DNA of 64,000 bases from Aldehydirespirator sp965220485 (GCA_965220485.1 OZ244832.1:2418001-2482000), one strand, 5' to 3'. Shown: positions 44,297 to 53,336, counted from the first letter of the stretch. The notes: generated by a model not told the origin, from the sequence alone. Made by a program: numbers and translations.

Positions 44297-45190
44297 TCAA
44301 GGAGCCGCGCGGGGACCGGACGGAACCACGGCGCCGCGCACCGCCTCGGCGACGGCGGCGACAGCCAGCAGCCGCACGTCGTCGACCTCGGCGTGCACCG
44401 CGCCGGTGGCTGCGGCCACGACCGCGTCGCCGTCGCTGCGGCTGTGGGCCGGCACTAGCTCGCGGGCCAGGCCGTCGTGGCCTCCCTGAGCTACCCAGAA
44501 GCAGTCGAGCTTGGACAGCGCGGCGTTGGTGACCACCGCGCACAGCGTGGTGTTGGAGAAGGCTTGAGCTCGGGCTCCCCACTGCTCGAACGACCCGGCG
44601 GTGACCTGTTCAAGTATCTGTTGTGCCGCCGGCGGCGGGCTGCCGGCCGCATTGAGCGCGACCAGCGCAGTGACAACCAGTTCGTCCCGGCGCGCAGAGG
44701 CGATTCCCAGCCCGCCGGGCTCTGCGTTCTCGGCGCCGAGCCACTTGGACACAGTGGCACCGGTGCCGGCCCCGACCGGGCCGATCTCCGAGGTGGTGGT
44801 CCGGTTCGTGGCCGCGTGACGGCCCGCGGCGGCATCGGGGCGCACGGCCGAGTCCCCCACCCCGAGGTCGTACAGGGCCATGGCCACCACGATCGGCACC
44901 GGCCCGTGGGGGGTTTCGAAGCCTCGGCCCTCAGCTTCGAGGACCTCCATGACCCCGTCGGCCGCGGCCAGCCCGAAGGCGGAGCCACCGGCGAGCACGA
45001 TCGCGTCGACGCAGTCGACGAGCCGTTCCGGCGCCAGCAGTGCGAAGTCGCGAGTGGCCGGGGCACCGCCCCGCACCTCGCCGGAGGCGATGGTGCCGAG
45101 CGGGAGCACGATCACGGTGCAGCCGGTGCAGGCGACCGGATCAGTCCAGTGACCGATCTCCACTCCGGGAATCTGCAGGTCGATCGACAC
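44297..45190 (-). CDS. P1 family (DmpA-like) peptidase
   Basis: A 297-residue Ntn-type hydrolase of the S58/DmpA family of aminopeptidases and relatives. VEIGHWTDPVACTGCTVIVL, EVRGGAPATRDF, VLAGGSAFGLAAADGVM and EIGPVGAGTGATVSKW are characteristic; NNTLCAVV-type TLCAVVTNA with SNTT (residues about 235-240) is the expected self-cleavage and nucleophile region. The start is GTG 45190. Substrates of this family include D-amino acid peptides, but none can be assigned here. It is inserted between alr and tsaE, where other actinobacteria usually have none. Confidence 0.88.
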   Translation of the reverse strand: MSIDLQIPGVEIGHWTDPVACTGCTVIVLPLGTIASGEVRGGAPATRDFALLAPERLVDCVDAIVLAGGSAFGLAAADGVMEVLEAEGRGFETPHGPVPIVVAMALYDLGVGDSAVRPDAAAGRHAATNRTTTSEIGPVGAGTGATVSKWLGAENAEPGGLGIASARRDELVVTALVALNAAGSPPPAAQQILEQVTAGSFEQWGARAQAFSNTTLCAVVTNAALSKLDCFWVAQGGHDGLARELVPAHSRSDGDAVVAAATGAVHAEVDDVRLLAVAAVAEAVRGAVVPSGPRAAP

Positions 45191-45249
45191 GTGCGAACCT
45201 ACACGACGACCCGGGCACTCGCGCCGACAGCGGCCGAAATTGACGTAGT

Positions 45250-45276
45250 CGTCCCCATCTATCCGCGCTGCCTCTA
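45250..45276 (-). repeat. R3-type left end at the alr stop codon
   Basis: On the minus strand the alr stop TAG continues as AGGCAGCGCGGATAGATGG, the same sequence that begins the R3-type element at 32186. Only this end is present. Confidence 0.6.
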
Positions 45277-46410
45277 AGCCGCGACCCGGGGCACTCGTGC
45301 CGACAGTGCGGTCAGTACCTCGTAGGCGATGGTGTCGAGCCGTTGGGCGATCTCCGTCGCCGTGATCTCCTCGGCATCCTGCCGGCCGATCAGCACGACT
45401 TCGTCGCCCAGGGTTACCTCGTCGATGATGGCCGGGTCGAGCGCCACCATGAGCTGGTCCATCGTCACCATGCCCACGATCGGGCACCTGCGGCCCCGCA
45501 CCAGCACCTCGACGCCGGCCGAGCCGCTGTGGCGCCGGATGCCGTCGGCGTACCCGATGGCGACGGTGGCCACGCGGGTGGGCTCGTCGGCCCACCAATG
45601 CCGGCCATAGGACACGCTCTCGCCCGGTGCCACGGTCCGCACTGCGGTCACCTGGGACACCAATTCGAGCGCAGGCTCAAGCTCGATCAGGCCCTCCAGC
45701 TCCGGCGAGGGAGCGACGCCGTACATGGCGATGCCGGCCCGAACCAGGTCGCGGCGTGCGCCGGGATGGGCCAGCAGCCCGGCCGAGTTGGCGGCATGGA
45801 CGACGCCCTGGGGCAGGCCGCTTCGGCGCAGCGCGGCCAGCGCCTGATCGAAGCGGGCTAGCTGGTCGGACGTGAACGGGTCGTCCGGGGCATCGGCCAC
45901 CGCGAGGTGGGTCCACACTCCTTCGAGGCGCAGCCAGGGTCGGGCCGCTCGGAGGGCCTCGGTGACCGCCGTCAGCTCCTCGGGCGGGGTGCCCATCCGG
46001 TGCATGCCGGTGTCCACCTTGAGATGGACGACCCGCTCGGGTCCCTCCGCGGCCGCCAGCACCTCAATCCCGGCGACCGACGCCACCGTGAATCGCACCC
46101 GGTCCGGGCACCAGGCCGCGGCGGTGGCCGCCAATTGGGACGCGATCTCCGACAGGATGAGCACCGGCACCTCACTGTCGATGCTCTCGGCCACCTCCAG
46201 AGCCTCGGGAACCGTGGCCACGGCCAACCAGGACGCGCCCCCCGCGAGGGCGGCTCGAGCGGCGGTGAGCGCGCCGTGGCCGTAGCCGTCGGCCTTGACC
46301 ACGGCACACAGAGCCGCGGCATCGGCCCGCTCGGCGAGGCGGCGGACATTGGACTCGATCGCGGCAGGCCGCACCCGCGCCACCGTCGGATACAGCTTGG
46401 AGGTGCTCAC
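45274..46410 (-). CDS. alr: Alanine racemase
   Basis: A 378-residue PLP enzyme providing D-alanine for peptidoglycan. The PLP lysine is in VVKADGYGHGA (about residue 39); the catalytic tyrosine is in the YGVAPSPE region and AIGYADGIRRHS, with VTMDQLMVAL also typical. Start GTG 46410 (GTG AGC ACC). It lies downstream of nnr, separated by a 41-bp tandem array, in the usual actinobacterial order nnr-alr-tsaE. The stop is part of an R3-type left end. Confidence 0.95.
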   Translation of the reverse strand: MSTSKLYPTVARVRPAAIESNVRRLAERADAAALCAVVKADGYGHGALTAARAALAGGASWLAVATVPEALEVAESIDSEVPVLILSEIASQLAATAAAWCPDRVRFTVASVAGIEVLAAAEGPERVVHLKVDTGMHRMGTPPEELTAVTEALRAARPWLRLEGVWTHLAVADAPDDPFTSDQLARFDQALAALRRSGLPQGVVHAANSAGLLAHPGARRDLVRAGIAMYGVAPSPELEGLIELEPALELVSQVTAVRTVAPGESVSYGRHWWADEPTRVATVAIGYADGIRRHSGSAGVEVLVRGRRCPIVGMVTMDQLMVALDPAIIDEVTLGDEVVLIGRQDAEEITATEIAQRLDTIAYEVLTALSARVPRVAA

Positions 46411-46502
46411 CGCGCCACCGCCGGAGACAACTTGACAGCGCTCACCGCGCCACCGCGCTCACAGTTGGCCACCAGCGCTCAGCCATCTCGGTGCCACGCG
46501 CG

Positions 46503-46768
46503 CCATGGAGGCCGCCAGCTCACCCACAACCGCACGACACGCGCCATGGAGGCCGCCAGCTCACCCACAACCGCACGACACGCACCATGGAGACCGCCAG
46601 CTCACCCACAACCGCACGACACGCACCATGGAGACCGCCAGCTCACCCACAACCGCACGACACGCACCATGGAGACCGCCAGCTCACCCACAACCGCACG
46701 ACACGCACCATGGAGGCCGCCAGCTCACCCACAACCGCACGACACGCACCATGGAGGCCGCCAGCTCA
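46503..46768. repeat. 41-bp tandem array at the 3' end of nnr (6 units plus a partial)
   Basis: CCATGGAGGCCGCCAGCTCA or its CCATGGAGACC variant recurs at 46503, 46544, 46585, 46626, 46667, 46708 and 46749, a strict 41-bp period. The unit also contains CCCACAACCGCACGACACGC. The last unit runs into the nnr stop codon (46766-46768). The period is not a multiple of three and there are no variable spacers, so it is neither coding nor CRISPR. Confidence 0.95.
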
Positions 46769-48445
46769 CGGCGTTACGGCGCGCAAGGCACCGAGGAGAT
46801 CGCTGGCTATCAGGCGCGCGCCCCCGACGGAGGATGCGGCCCTTCCGTGAAGGTGCGCGGCCTCGGCCACAAGGTCAACAAGGCGCTCGGGACCGAAGGC
46901 GGCCAAGCGGCCCGCGATCATCCCGGTGAGGACGTCGCCGGTGCCGGCCGTGGCCAGACGGGCGTTGCCGCTGGAGACGATCCTGGCTCGGCCGTCGGGG
47001 TCGGCGACCACGGTGGGACCGCCCTTGAGCAGCACCACCGCGCCCAGCTGGGCCGCAGCGGCTCTGGCCGCGGCGATGCGGTCCGGCCCGGGCCTGCTCC
47101 CAGCCAAGGCCTCCAACTCGGCGTCGTGGGGGGTGAGCACGGTAGGGACCGAGCCGCTCCGGCGCTGGTCCATGGCGACCGCAATCGCGGGGTCGCGCAG
47201 CAGGCGCAGGCCGTCGGCGTCGATGACGGCGGGCAGGCCGAGTGCGAGCGCGTCGCCCAGGCGCGCCGCGGCCTGCTGGCCGGTGCCCAGCCCAGGCCCC
47301 GCCGCGTACACCGCGAAGCGGCCCGCATCCACGGCCAGCGGCGGCTCGGATCGCACCACCTCGATGGGCGAGGCCACGCCCGCGGCGGCGGGCGCGCTGA
47401 GATGGACCATGCGGGCTCCGCTGCGCAGCGCGGCCTCGCAGGCCAGCGACGCGGCACCGCCCATGCCCGGCGAGCCAGCCACCATCAGCACGGCCGCATG
47501 CCATTTGTGGGTGGTGCCCGTGCCCGCGGGAAGCGACTCGACATCGCCGTCGGTGACCAGGGCGCAGGCATCGCCATCGTCGTCGCCGACGGAGAGGCCG
47601 ATGTCGGCGACAGCCGTCTCGCCGCAGGCGGCTGGACCCTCGCCGAACAGCAGGCCCGGCTTGAGCGCCGCGAACGTGACCGTGCGCTGTGCCGACCACA
47701 CCGGCCCGCCCAAGACCTCGCCGGTCAGCCCAACCGGCCCGCCCAGAACCTCGCCGGTCAGCCCAACCGGCCCGCCCAAGACCTCGCCGGTCAGCCCAAC
47801 CGGCCCGCCCAGAACCTCGCCGGTCAGCCCAACCGGGCCGCCCAGAACCTCGCCGGTCAGCCCAACCGGGCCGCCCAAGACCTCGCCGGTCAGCCCAACC
47901 GGGCCGCCCAGAACCTCGCCGGTCAGCCCAACCGGGCCGCCCAGAACCTCGCCGGTCAGCCCAACCGGGCCGCCCAGAACCTCGCCGGTCAGCCCAACCG
48001 GGCCGCCCAGAACCTCGCCGGTCAGCCCAACCGGGCCGCCCAAGACCTCGCCGGTCAGCCCGTCGAGCCCGCTGGGTATGTCAACGGCCAGTACCGGCGC
48101 TTCGGGCCGGGCCCGGGCGGGCGGGGTGTAGGGCCTCGACAGGCCGGTGCCGAAGGCCGCGTCGATATAGAGGTCCGCAGGGGGCAGGGTCTCGGGAGCA
48201 TCGGTGGCCGAGAACACCAGAGCTCGCACGCCTCGTCGCCGCAGCCGGCGGGCCGCGGCCCGCCCGTCGGCACCGTTGTTGCCGGGACCGGCCAGCACCA
48301 CCACCCGGCGCCCGTACCGTCCCCCCATCGCCTCCACCGCGGCGCGGGCCACAGCCGCGCCGGCCCGCTCGATCAGCACATCGGTCGGCTCGACCGCAGC
48401 CGCGTCTATCTCAGCCATCCGAGCCGGCGTGACGACGGGGATCAC
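46766..48445 (-). CDS. nnr: Bifunctional NAD(P)H-hydrate epimerase / dehydratase with 11-residue tandem insert
   Basis: A 559-residue repair enzyme. The N-terminal epimerase domain (residues 1-250) has VVVLAGPGNNGADGRAAAR and VDIPSGLDGLTGEV. The C-terminal ADP/ATP-dependent dehydratase domain has VAGSPGMGGAA, VLTPHDAELEAL and NARLATAGTGDVLTGMIAG (catalytic Asp). Inside the epimerase domain, directly after SGLDG, 11 copies of GLTGEVLGGPV (33-bp units, 47707-48069) replace what is normally a single such segment. The reading frame is intact. Start GTG 48445. The insert adds 110 residues at a surface loop if folding follows known structures. Confidence 0.93.
   Translation of the reverse strand: MIPVVTPARMAEIDAAAVEPTDVLIERAGAAVARAAVEAMGGRYGRRVVVLAGPGNNGADGRAAARRLRRRGVRALVFSATDAPETLPPADLYIDAAFGTGLSRPYTPPARARPEAPVLAVDIPSGLDGLTGEVLGGPVGLTGEVLGGPVGLTGEVLGGPVGLTGEVLGGPVGLTGEVLGGPVGLTGEVLGGPVGLTGEVLGGPVGLTGEVLGGPVGLTGEVLGGPVGLTGEVLGGPVGLTGEVLGGPVWSAQRTVTFAALKPGLLFGEGPAACGETAVADIGLSVGDDDGDACALVTDGDVESLPAGTGTTHKWHAAVLMVAGSPGMGGAASLACEAALRSGARMVHLSAPAAAGVASPIEVVRSEPPLAVDAGRFAVYAAGPGLGTGQQAAARLGDALALGLPAVIDADGLRLLRDPAIAVAMDQRRSGSVPTVLTPHDAELEALAGSRPGPDRIAAARAAAAQLGAVVLLKGGPTVVADPDGRARIVSSGNARLATAGTGDVLTGMIAGRLAAFGPERLVDLVAEAAHLHGRAASSVGGARLIASDLLGALRAVTP
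47707..48069. repeat. 33-bp in-frame minisatellite inside nnr, 11 units
   Basis: ACCTCGCCGGTCAG recurs every 33 bp from 47715 to 48045. Two variants of the linker (CCCAAGACC and CCCAGAACC) and of CCAACCGG(C/G)CC alternate irregularly, showing several duplication steps. Each unit adds GLTGEVLGGPV on the minus strand. Confidence 0.96.
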
Positions 48446-48453
48446 CGCTCAGC

Positions 48454-49074
48454 TCATATCTGCGGCTTCGGCAGCCAGCCCCGAGGAGCGCGCAACTCGA
48501 CTCCGGAGGGAGCCATCACGGGATCCGGGAGCTGGCTCGACCGAATGGTCGGGCCTGAGAGGTGGTGCGCAGCATCTGCGGTCCTCCGGAGTTGGGCCGA
48601 CCATCGTTGGGGCGGGAAAGCCACCATCACGCGCTTGCTCGGGAAACGGCGGCGCACAGCCTCGATCAGGGGCACAAGATCGCTGTCAGCCGAGACGACG
48701 ATAGCCAAATCGAAGCGGTCGTCGAAGGCGTCCTCCAAGAGTCGAACGGCCATGTTCACGTCGGTCTTCTTCTCCTCTCTTCTCGTCCTCACGAAGCCGC
48801 ACTTGCGACACTCGACGCTAGTCGCCAGGAAGTGGCCGAACTCGATCTCGACACCTCCCCGAGCCAGCAGAGCGTCGATGAAGACCGCCTGATTCTTCGC
48901 CGCCAACGGATCGTCGCGGACTCGGCTGGTGAAGTAGCGCACGAGATAGAGCCGTTGACAGGGTCTGAGCAACGCCGCGCACAGGGTTCGCAAGTCGAGC
49001 CACCGTGAGTTGTGCAGACGGGCATCGAGCATCCCGTGGTAGAAGTTGAAGTCATCAATGTAGGCAAATACAAG
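48454..49074 (-). CDS. NYN-domain nuclease-like protein lacking a canonical start
   Basis: The frame carries VFAYIDDFNFYHG (first catalytic Asp), KKTDVNMAVRLLEDAFDDR and VVSADSDLVPLIEAVRRR, the NYN/LabA acidic set. A C-x-x-C pair in VECRKCGFVR suggests a zinc site. The first standard start is ATG 49032, which would remove the IDDFN strand; upstream only CTT GTA TTT precede a stop at 49075-49077. It therefore uses an unusual codon or has lost its start. It lies 15 bp after acpS and 8 bp before nnr, so translational coupling to acpS is possible. Confidence 0.7.
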   Translation of the reverse strand, partial: LVFAYIDDFNFYHGMLDARLHNSRWLDLRTLCAALLRPCQRLYLVRYFTSRVRDDPLAAKNQAVFIDALLARGGVEIEFGHFLATSVECRKCGFVRTRREEKKTDVNMAVRLLEDAFDDRFDLAIVVSADSDLVPLIEAVRRRFPSKRVMVAFPPQRWSAQLRRTADAAHHLSGPTIRSSQLPDPVMAPSGVELRAPRGWLPKPQI

Positions 49075-49089
49075 TTACTGACGACCGCT

Positions 49090-49500
49090 TCAGCGGGTCA
49101 GCGCGACGACGGTCGCCTGGGCGAGATGGTCGGTGTGGGACAGCGAGACGAGCCAGCGGCCGACGCCGTGCCCGGCCGCTCGCGATCGGGCGTCGCCGTG
49201 GAGCACAAGCTCGGGGCGGCCGTCATCGGCCCGGACCACCTCGATGTCGGCCATCCGCATCCCTCCGAGGCCGTAGCCGAGGGCCTTGAGGGCAGCCTCC
49301 TTGGCCGCGAACCTGGCAGCCAGGCGAGCAGCCGGATCGGCGGCCCGCTCGGCGTAGGTCCGCTCGTGGGCCGTGAACAGCCGGTCGGCCACCGAGGGCC
49401 GCCGCCGCAGCACCGTCCGGAAGCGGTCGACGTCGACCATATCGGTGCCGATCCCTACGACCCCGACACCGGAGAGATCGTCAAGAGGCCGAGCGGGCAC
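49090..49500 (-). CDS. acpS: Holo-[acyl-carrier-protein] synthase
   Basis: A protein of about 136 residues transferring phosphopantetheine to acyl carrier protein. GIGTDMVDVDRF holds the magnesium Asp, and RFAAKEAALKALGYGLGGMR the conserved Glu; VSLSHTDHLAQATVV ends it. The conserved GIGTD strand has no ATG before it: the only usable starts are GTG codons inside the adjacent R1 element (GTG 49500, reading VPARPLDDLSG). The element thus appears to supply the start. It sits between glmS and nnr as in other actinobacteria. Confidence 0.88.
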   Translation of the reverse strand: MPARPLDDLSGVGVVGIGTDMVDVDRFRTVLRRRPSVADRLFTAHERTYAERAADPAARLAARFAAKEAALKALGYGLGGMRMADIEVVRADDGRPELVLHGDARSRAAGHGVGRWLVSLSHTDHLAQATVVALTR

Positions 49501-49633
49501 GCGGTAGTTCACAAGCACTTCGCAAGGCGCGGAGCGAGGCCCCTAGGCCTGAGCGGCCCGTGAGCGCAGCGAATAAGAGCGGGAGGTGGGCCCGAGCGGC
49601 CCCTGAGCGCAGCAAACAAGAGGGGAAACAGGA
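49484..49633 (+). repeat. R1 interspersed element, copy H, with an extra partial repeat
   Basis: It starts AGAGGCCGAGCGGGCACG, includes GAGCGCAGCGAATAAGAGCG, then a second partial unit (GGGCCCGAGCGGCCCCTGAG with GCAGCAAACAAGAGGGGAAA). It overlaps the proposed acpS start in reverse orientation and reaches toward the glmS 3' end. Confidence 0.85.
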
Positions 49634-49815
49634 TGCTTCACCGCAAGGGGCTGACCTACCCGCGTTCGCTCCAAGGCCCTCGGTCACCCCCGTAACGATA
49701 CCGAAGCGCCAACAGCCCATCTCCGGTGCTGGCTCGTGGCGCGGCAATACCGCGACGCGGATCGCGCTCCAGGACTCCCGCAGTGGATCATCCCCGAGAA
49801 GCGAAGAAAGCCGGG
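49634..49815. other. Intergenic region downstream of the GlmS-like gene
   Basis: About 180 bp between R1 copy H and the glmS-like stop. No gene or hairpin with a T-run is apparent. Confidence 0.35.
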
Positions 49816-52800
49816 CTAGGAACGCCAGTGGTCGGCCAGGTCTCCTATCGGGGTGGTGAGCAGGTCCACCACGGCGATGCCGGCCAGCAGGTCCTCATCG
49901 AAGGCGGGCTCGGTCTCGGTCACGGCATCGCGCAGCTCCGAGTAGCGGTTGCGATATCCTTGGAGCACACCTCGGGCTGCGGCCACGGACAGCGATTCCT
50001 CGAAGCGGACATGCAGGAGGGTGATGCTGATCGTGGTGCCCGCCGACACCTCGGGCACGAACACGACGGTGCGGTCGTCGTGACGGCCGCGGGCCGCCAG
50101 CACCCGCCGCTCGACCGCCACCCGGCGCTTGCTGCCGGTCAGCGCGGGCGCGGCCGCAGTGCGCGACACGATGCCGGCCGCGACGCCGCCCTGGTCCACC
50201 ACCGTGATGGTGTCCAGCCCGTCCAGCCGGTAGCAGGTGTGGCCCATCACCTCGGCCACCGCAGGCCCGAGATCGGCCAGAGCGCGAAGCGTCGCGTAGG
50301 ACAGACGATCCCTGGGCGCGCCCGCGGCGAGCACGGCCTGGGTGAGGGTCGCTTCCAGCAGAGTCTGGTCCGAGCGGGAGATGCCGACCGTGACCGTCTT
50401 GGCCTGGTGGCGGATGGCATCGATCGGGCGGGTCAGCTGATCGATCCCGACACTCAGCGCGGCCTCCAGGCCGTCGATCACAGCCTCAGGGGTGCCGACC
50501 CGGTCCAGCTCCAGCTCGTATCCGTCGAGCGGAGCCAGCCCCACCGCGTAGCGCAGCAGCGTGGTGATTCGCACCGCAGTGGACGCCTCCAGGTGGCCGT
50601 CGTAGTCGCCGCGGCGCAGGCCGGCCCAGAACGCGGCTGCGCTGTGTTCCAGCGTTGGCAGAGCCCGGCTCAGAACTTCCTCCGCGATGGTGTCGGGGCG
50701 GGCCGCGGCCGCCTCGATGGCGGCTCGGGCCTCTCGCAAGGGCCGAGCCCCGGCATCGATGGCGAGGGCTGCCTCGTAGCCGAAGAGGTGGCCAACCATC
50801 GTGGCGGGCAGGAACGCGAGGCGCGGATCGACCACCGGGACACCCAGCACAGCCGACGCGCCGTCGAAGCGGGCGTCGCCGTCGTTGGCCACCACCACCG
50901 GGGCAGCCCGATGGGCACCGAAGATGGCCACTTCCTTGGCCACGTCGTCGGCTACTGAACCCGACAGCCCCACCGCGCACACCAGCACCAAGGGCTCCGC
51001 CGACAGGTCGATGTGCTTCTTGTCCTCGGTGATGTCGCTGGAGATCGACATGTAGCACAGCTCCGAGAGCTTGATTCGCACCTCGCGGGCTGCAACCTGG
51101 TTGGGTCCGTTGCCAACCACCGCCCAGTGGCGCCGGCTCAGAGCCAGGGCCCGGGCCGCTTCGCCGATGGCGGCGCGCCGCTCCAGAACCGCCTCCAGCG
51201 CTGACGGCATGGCCCGAAGCGCCTCGAGGAGGCTTCGCCGGGAGGCCGCCCCCCGGTCGCCGGCCACCTCGGCGGTGACGGCCGCAGCCAGCAGGCAGCC
51301 GGCCGCCACCTGGGAGTAGAAGGCCTTGGTCGAGGCCACGCTCATCTCCACATCGCGGCCGTCAGAGGTGTAGAGCACACCGTCGGCACGGTCGACCAGG
51401 TCGCTGTTGCGACGGTTGACGACGGCCACCACCGATCCGCCTCTGGCCCTCACCAGGTCCACGGTGCGATTGGTGTCGGTGGTGGTGCCCGACTGCGAGA
51501 TGGCTACCACCAGCGTGTCGGACATGTCGGCCCGCAAGTGGAACGCCGACAGCTCCGTCGCGTGAAGTGCCGCTACGTCGAGCGAGGCGTCGCACCCGGC
51601 GTCGGCCAGCAGCGTCCGCAGACATCGCGCGAAGCTCTCCCCCGCAACCTCGGCGGTGCCTTGGCCGATGGCGAGAACCTTGGACACCGATCCGTCCCGC
51701 AGGCCCGACCGCACATCATCGGGCAGCGTCTCCGAACCCATCGCCAGGCCGAGACCGTCGGGAGCGTCGATGATCCTGCCCCGCAGCGTCTTGCGGAACG
51801 ACGCCGGTGCCTCGCCGATCTCCTTGAGCAGGTAGTGGCTGTGGTCGCCGCGGTCGATGTCGCGGGTGGTGATCGCCGCGGTCGCGATCTCCGACGGCGC
51901 CACGGGCAGGTTGGTGCCGTCATACCCATGCCGGGCCACGCCCTCGATCAGGCCGGCCCGGCTGGCGTCGAGCTCGACGATCTGGCCCCGGCTGGTGCTG
52001 GGACTCTCGCCGTTGCCCACCGCCTCGCCCTCCATCCGCAGATAGTGAGACGTCTCCTCCACCACGCCGTAGGGCTCGCTGGCAACGATGAACGCGTCGT
52101 CGGCCAACCCGACGTACAGGGCCTGACCGCTGCCCCGAAGCGCGAGCTGCAGACGGTCGGGCGAGCCTGGCGTGCAGACAGCCACGGCCACCGAGCCCTC
52201 GCAGTCTGCCACCGTGCGCCGGAAGGCCTCGCCCGGGTCCAAACCCTGGGCCATGCCGCGGCCCATCAACGCGGGGACTGTCTTGGAGTCGGTGGTGACG
52301 GCAAGCGGTACCTGCACGCCGGCCGCGGCGAGCAGTTCGGCGTAGTTGTCGACATCACCGTTGATGGCCCCGACCACATACGGGGTCTGCTCGCCGATCA
52401 ACTCGCTGTTGAGCGGATGGGCGTTCGCCTCGGAGATGATGCCGACCGAGGCCCAGCGGGTATGGCCGAGCACGAGCACGCGGGCCTGCTCCGAAACCAG
52501 AGCTGCGGCGAGCAGGCCGTCCGAAGCGACCGCGGCCCGCAGCGCCGTGCTGTTGTCACCCAGCTCGCCGATCTCGGCCGCGGTCTTGTGGACGATGCTG
52601 AGCACACCGTCGACGAGACGCACTGAGCCCGAGCCGAACGAGTTGTCGCCGGCCCGGCTTTCTATCGCCTCCGCAACGGTGGGATCAGTGAGGTCAAGGC
52701 CGTGGCCGCTGATCAGCAGATGCAGCCCGGCCGAGTCACGGCCGCGCACCTCGAGCCGGTCCAGCGCGGATAGGGCCTGATGTACCGAACAATACGCCTC

Positions 52801-53277
52801 GAGCGCGGCGGGCGCTGCCGAGTCGGCACTCAGCCCTACTCCCGAGAGCAGATCGGAGACGGCCCGTGCGGCCCGCAGCCGATCCCGGCTCACACTCCAC
52901 AGGCCGTCCCGAACCCGCACGAGCTGCTCGTTGAGTTGCTCCAGTTCGGTCGCGTCCAGCGAGGTATCGGCCTCGAGGCGGGCTTCCAGAGTCGCTACCG
53001 GCGCCGATGCGGCTGCGGTGCGGCTCTCGATATCGCGGGTCGTCTCCGGCGACCCCAGCATGAGACGCAGGCCTGGCACTCCGGCCAGCAGTCCGTTGGC
53101 CTCCTGGAGTCGGTCGGCCGCGGTCCCCAATTCCTGCACAAGGCCCGCAAGGCCTTCGCGGGCTGCAGCCGCGTCGACGAGGCTCGCGGCCACTGACTCA
53201 ACCAGACCGATGACCTGCGACCGGTCGGGGACCGGCCGCGTCGCCGGGCGGCGCACGACGGCAATGATCCCGCACAT
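49816..53277 (-). CDS. glmS: Very long GlmS-like glutamine amidotransferase / SIS protein
   Basis: A 1153-residue protein, almost twice the usual GlmS length. The nucleophile Cys2 is present (MCGIIAVV). About 160 helical residues (15-175) are inserted before RGRDSAGLHLL, the normal continuation of the amidotransferase; GHTRWASVGI, INGDVDNY and TDSKTV follow. Two SIS domains follow: HYLLKEIGEAPASFRKTL, VAISQSGTTTDTNRTVDL, SVASTKAFYSQ and NQVAAREVRIKLSELCY. About 280 C-terminal residues (870-1153) are of unknown function. With glmM next upstream, glucosamine-6-phosphate synthesis is the likely role. An intact GlmS elsewhere in the genome cannot be excluded. Confidence 0.85.
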   Translation of the reverse strand: MCGIIAVVRRPATRPVPDRSQVIGLVESVAASLVDAAAAREGLAGLVQELGTAADRLQEANGLLAGVPGLRLMLGSPETTRDIESRTAAASAPVATLEARLEADTSLDATELEQLNEQLVRVRDGLWSVSRDRLRAARAVSDLLSGVGLSADSAAPAALEAYCSVHQALSALDRLEVRGRDSAGLHLLISGHGLDLTDPTVAEAIESRAGDNSFGSGSVRLVDGVLSIVHKTAAEIGELGDNSTALRAAVASDGLLAAALVSEQARVLVLGHTRWASVGIISEANAHPLNSELIGEQTPYVVGAINGDVDNYAELLAAAGVQVPLAVTTDSKTVPALMGRGMAQGLDPGEAFRRTVADCEGSVAVAVCTPGSPDRLQLALRGSGQALYVGLADDAFIVASEPYGVVEETSHYLRMEGEAVGNGESPSTSRGQIVELDASRAGLIEGVARHGYDGTNLPVAPSEIATAAITTRDIDRGDHSHYLLKEIGEAPASFRKTLRGRIIDAPDGLGLAMGSETLPDDVRSGLRDGSVSKVLAIGQGTAEVAGESFARCLRTLLADAGCDASLDVAALHATELSAFHLRADMSDTLVVAISQSGTTTDTNRTVDLVRARGGSVVAVVNRRNSDLVDRADGVLYTSDGRDVEMSVASTKAFYSQVAAGCLLAAAVTAEVAGDRGAASRRSLLEALRAMPSALEAVLERRAAIGEAARALALSRRHWAVVGNGPNQVAAREVRIKLSELCYMSISSDITEDKKHIDLSAEPLVLVCAVGLSGSVADDVAKEVAIFGAHRAAPVVVANDGDARFDGASAVLGVPVVDPRLAFLPATMVGHLFGYEAALAIDAGARPLREARAAIEAAAARPDTIAEEVLSRALPTLEHSAAAFWAGLRRGDYDGHLEASTAVRITTLLRYAVGLAPLDGYELELDRVGTPEAVIDGLEAALSVGIDQLTRPIDAIRHQAKTVTVGISRSDQTLLEATLTQAVLAAGAPRDRLSYATLRALADLGPAVAEVMGHTCYRLDGLDTITVVDQGGVAAGIVSRTAAAPALTGSKRRVAVERRVLAARGRHDDRTVVFVPEVSAGTTISITLLHVRFEESLSVAAARGVLQGYRNRYSELRDAVTETEPAFDEDLLAGIAVVDLLTTPIGDLADHWRS

Positions 53278-53313
53278 GTCAAGAACGCGCCCCGATAACG
53301 AACTTCAGGCGGT

Positions 53314-53336
53314 TTTTCCACATATATGGTGGAAAA
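53314..53336. promoter_or_regulatory. Inverted repeat upstream of the GlmS-like gene
   Basis: TTTTCCAC (53314-53321) and GTGGAAAA (53329-53336) flank ATATATG, 37 bp upstream of the glmS-like ATG. AT-rich and symmetric, it could be an operator or contain a -10 box. The glmM 3' end is 89 bp further up. Confidence 0.45.

Noticed and set aside
46503..46768. The 41-bp array as a CRISPR
   Set aside because: The units follow one another without spacers and no cas gene is present.
47707..48069. The 33-bp array as a CRISPR or an intergenic satellite
   Set aside because: It has no spacers and lies in frame within nnr, with conserved enzyme sequence on both sides.
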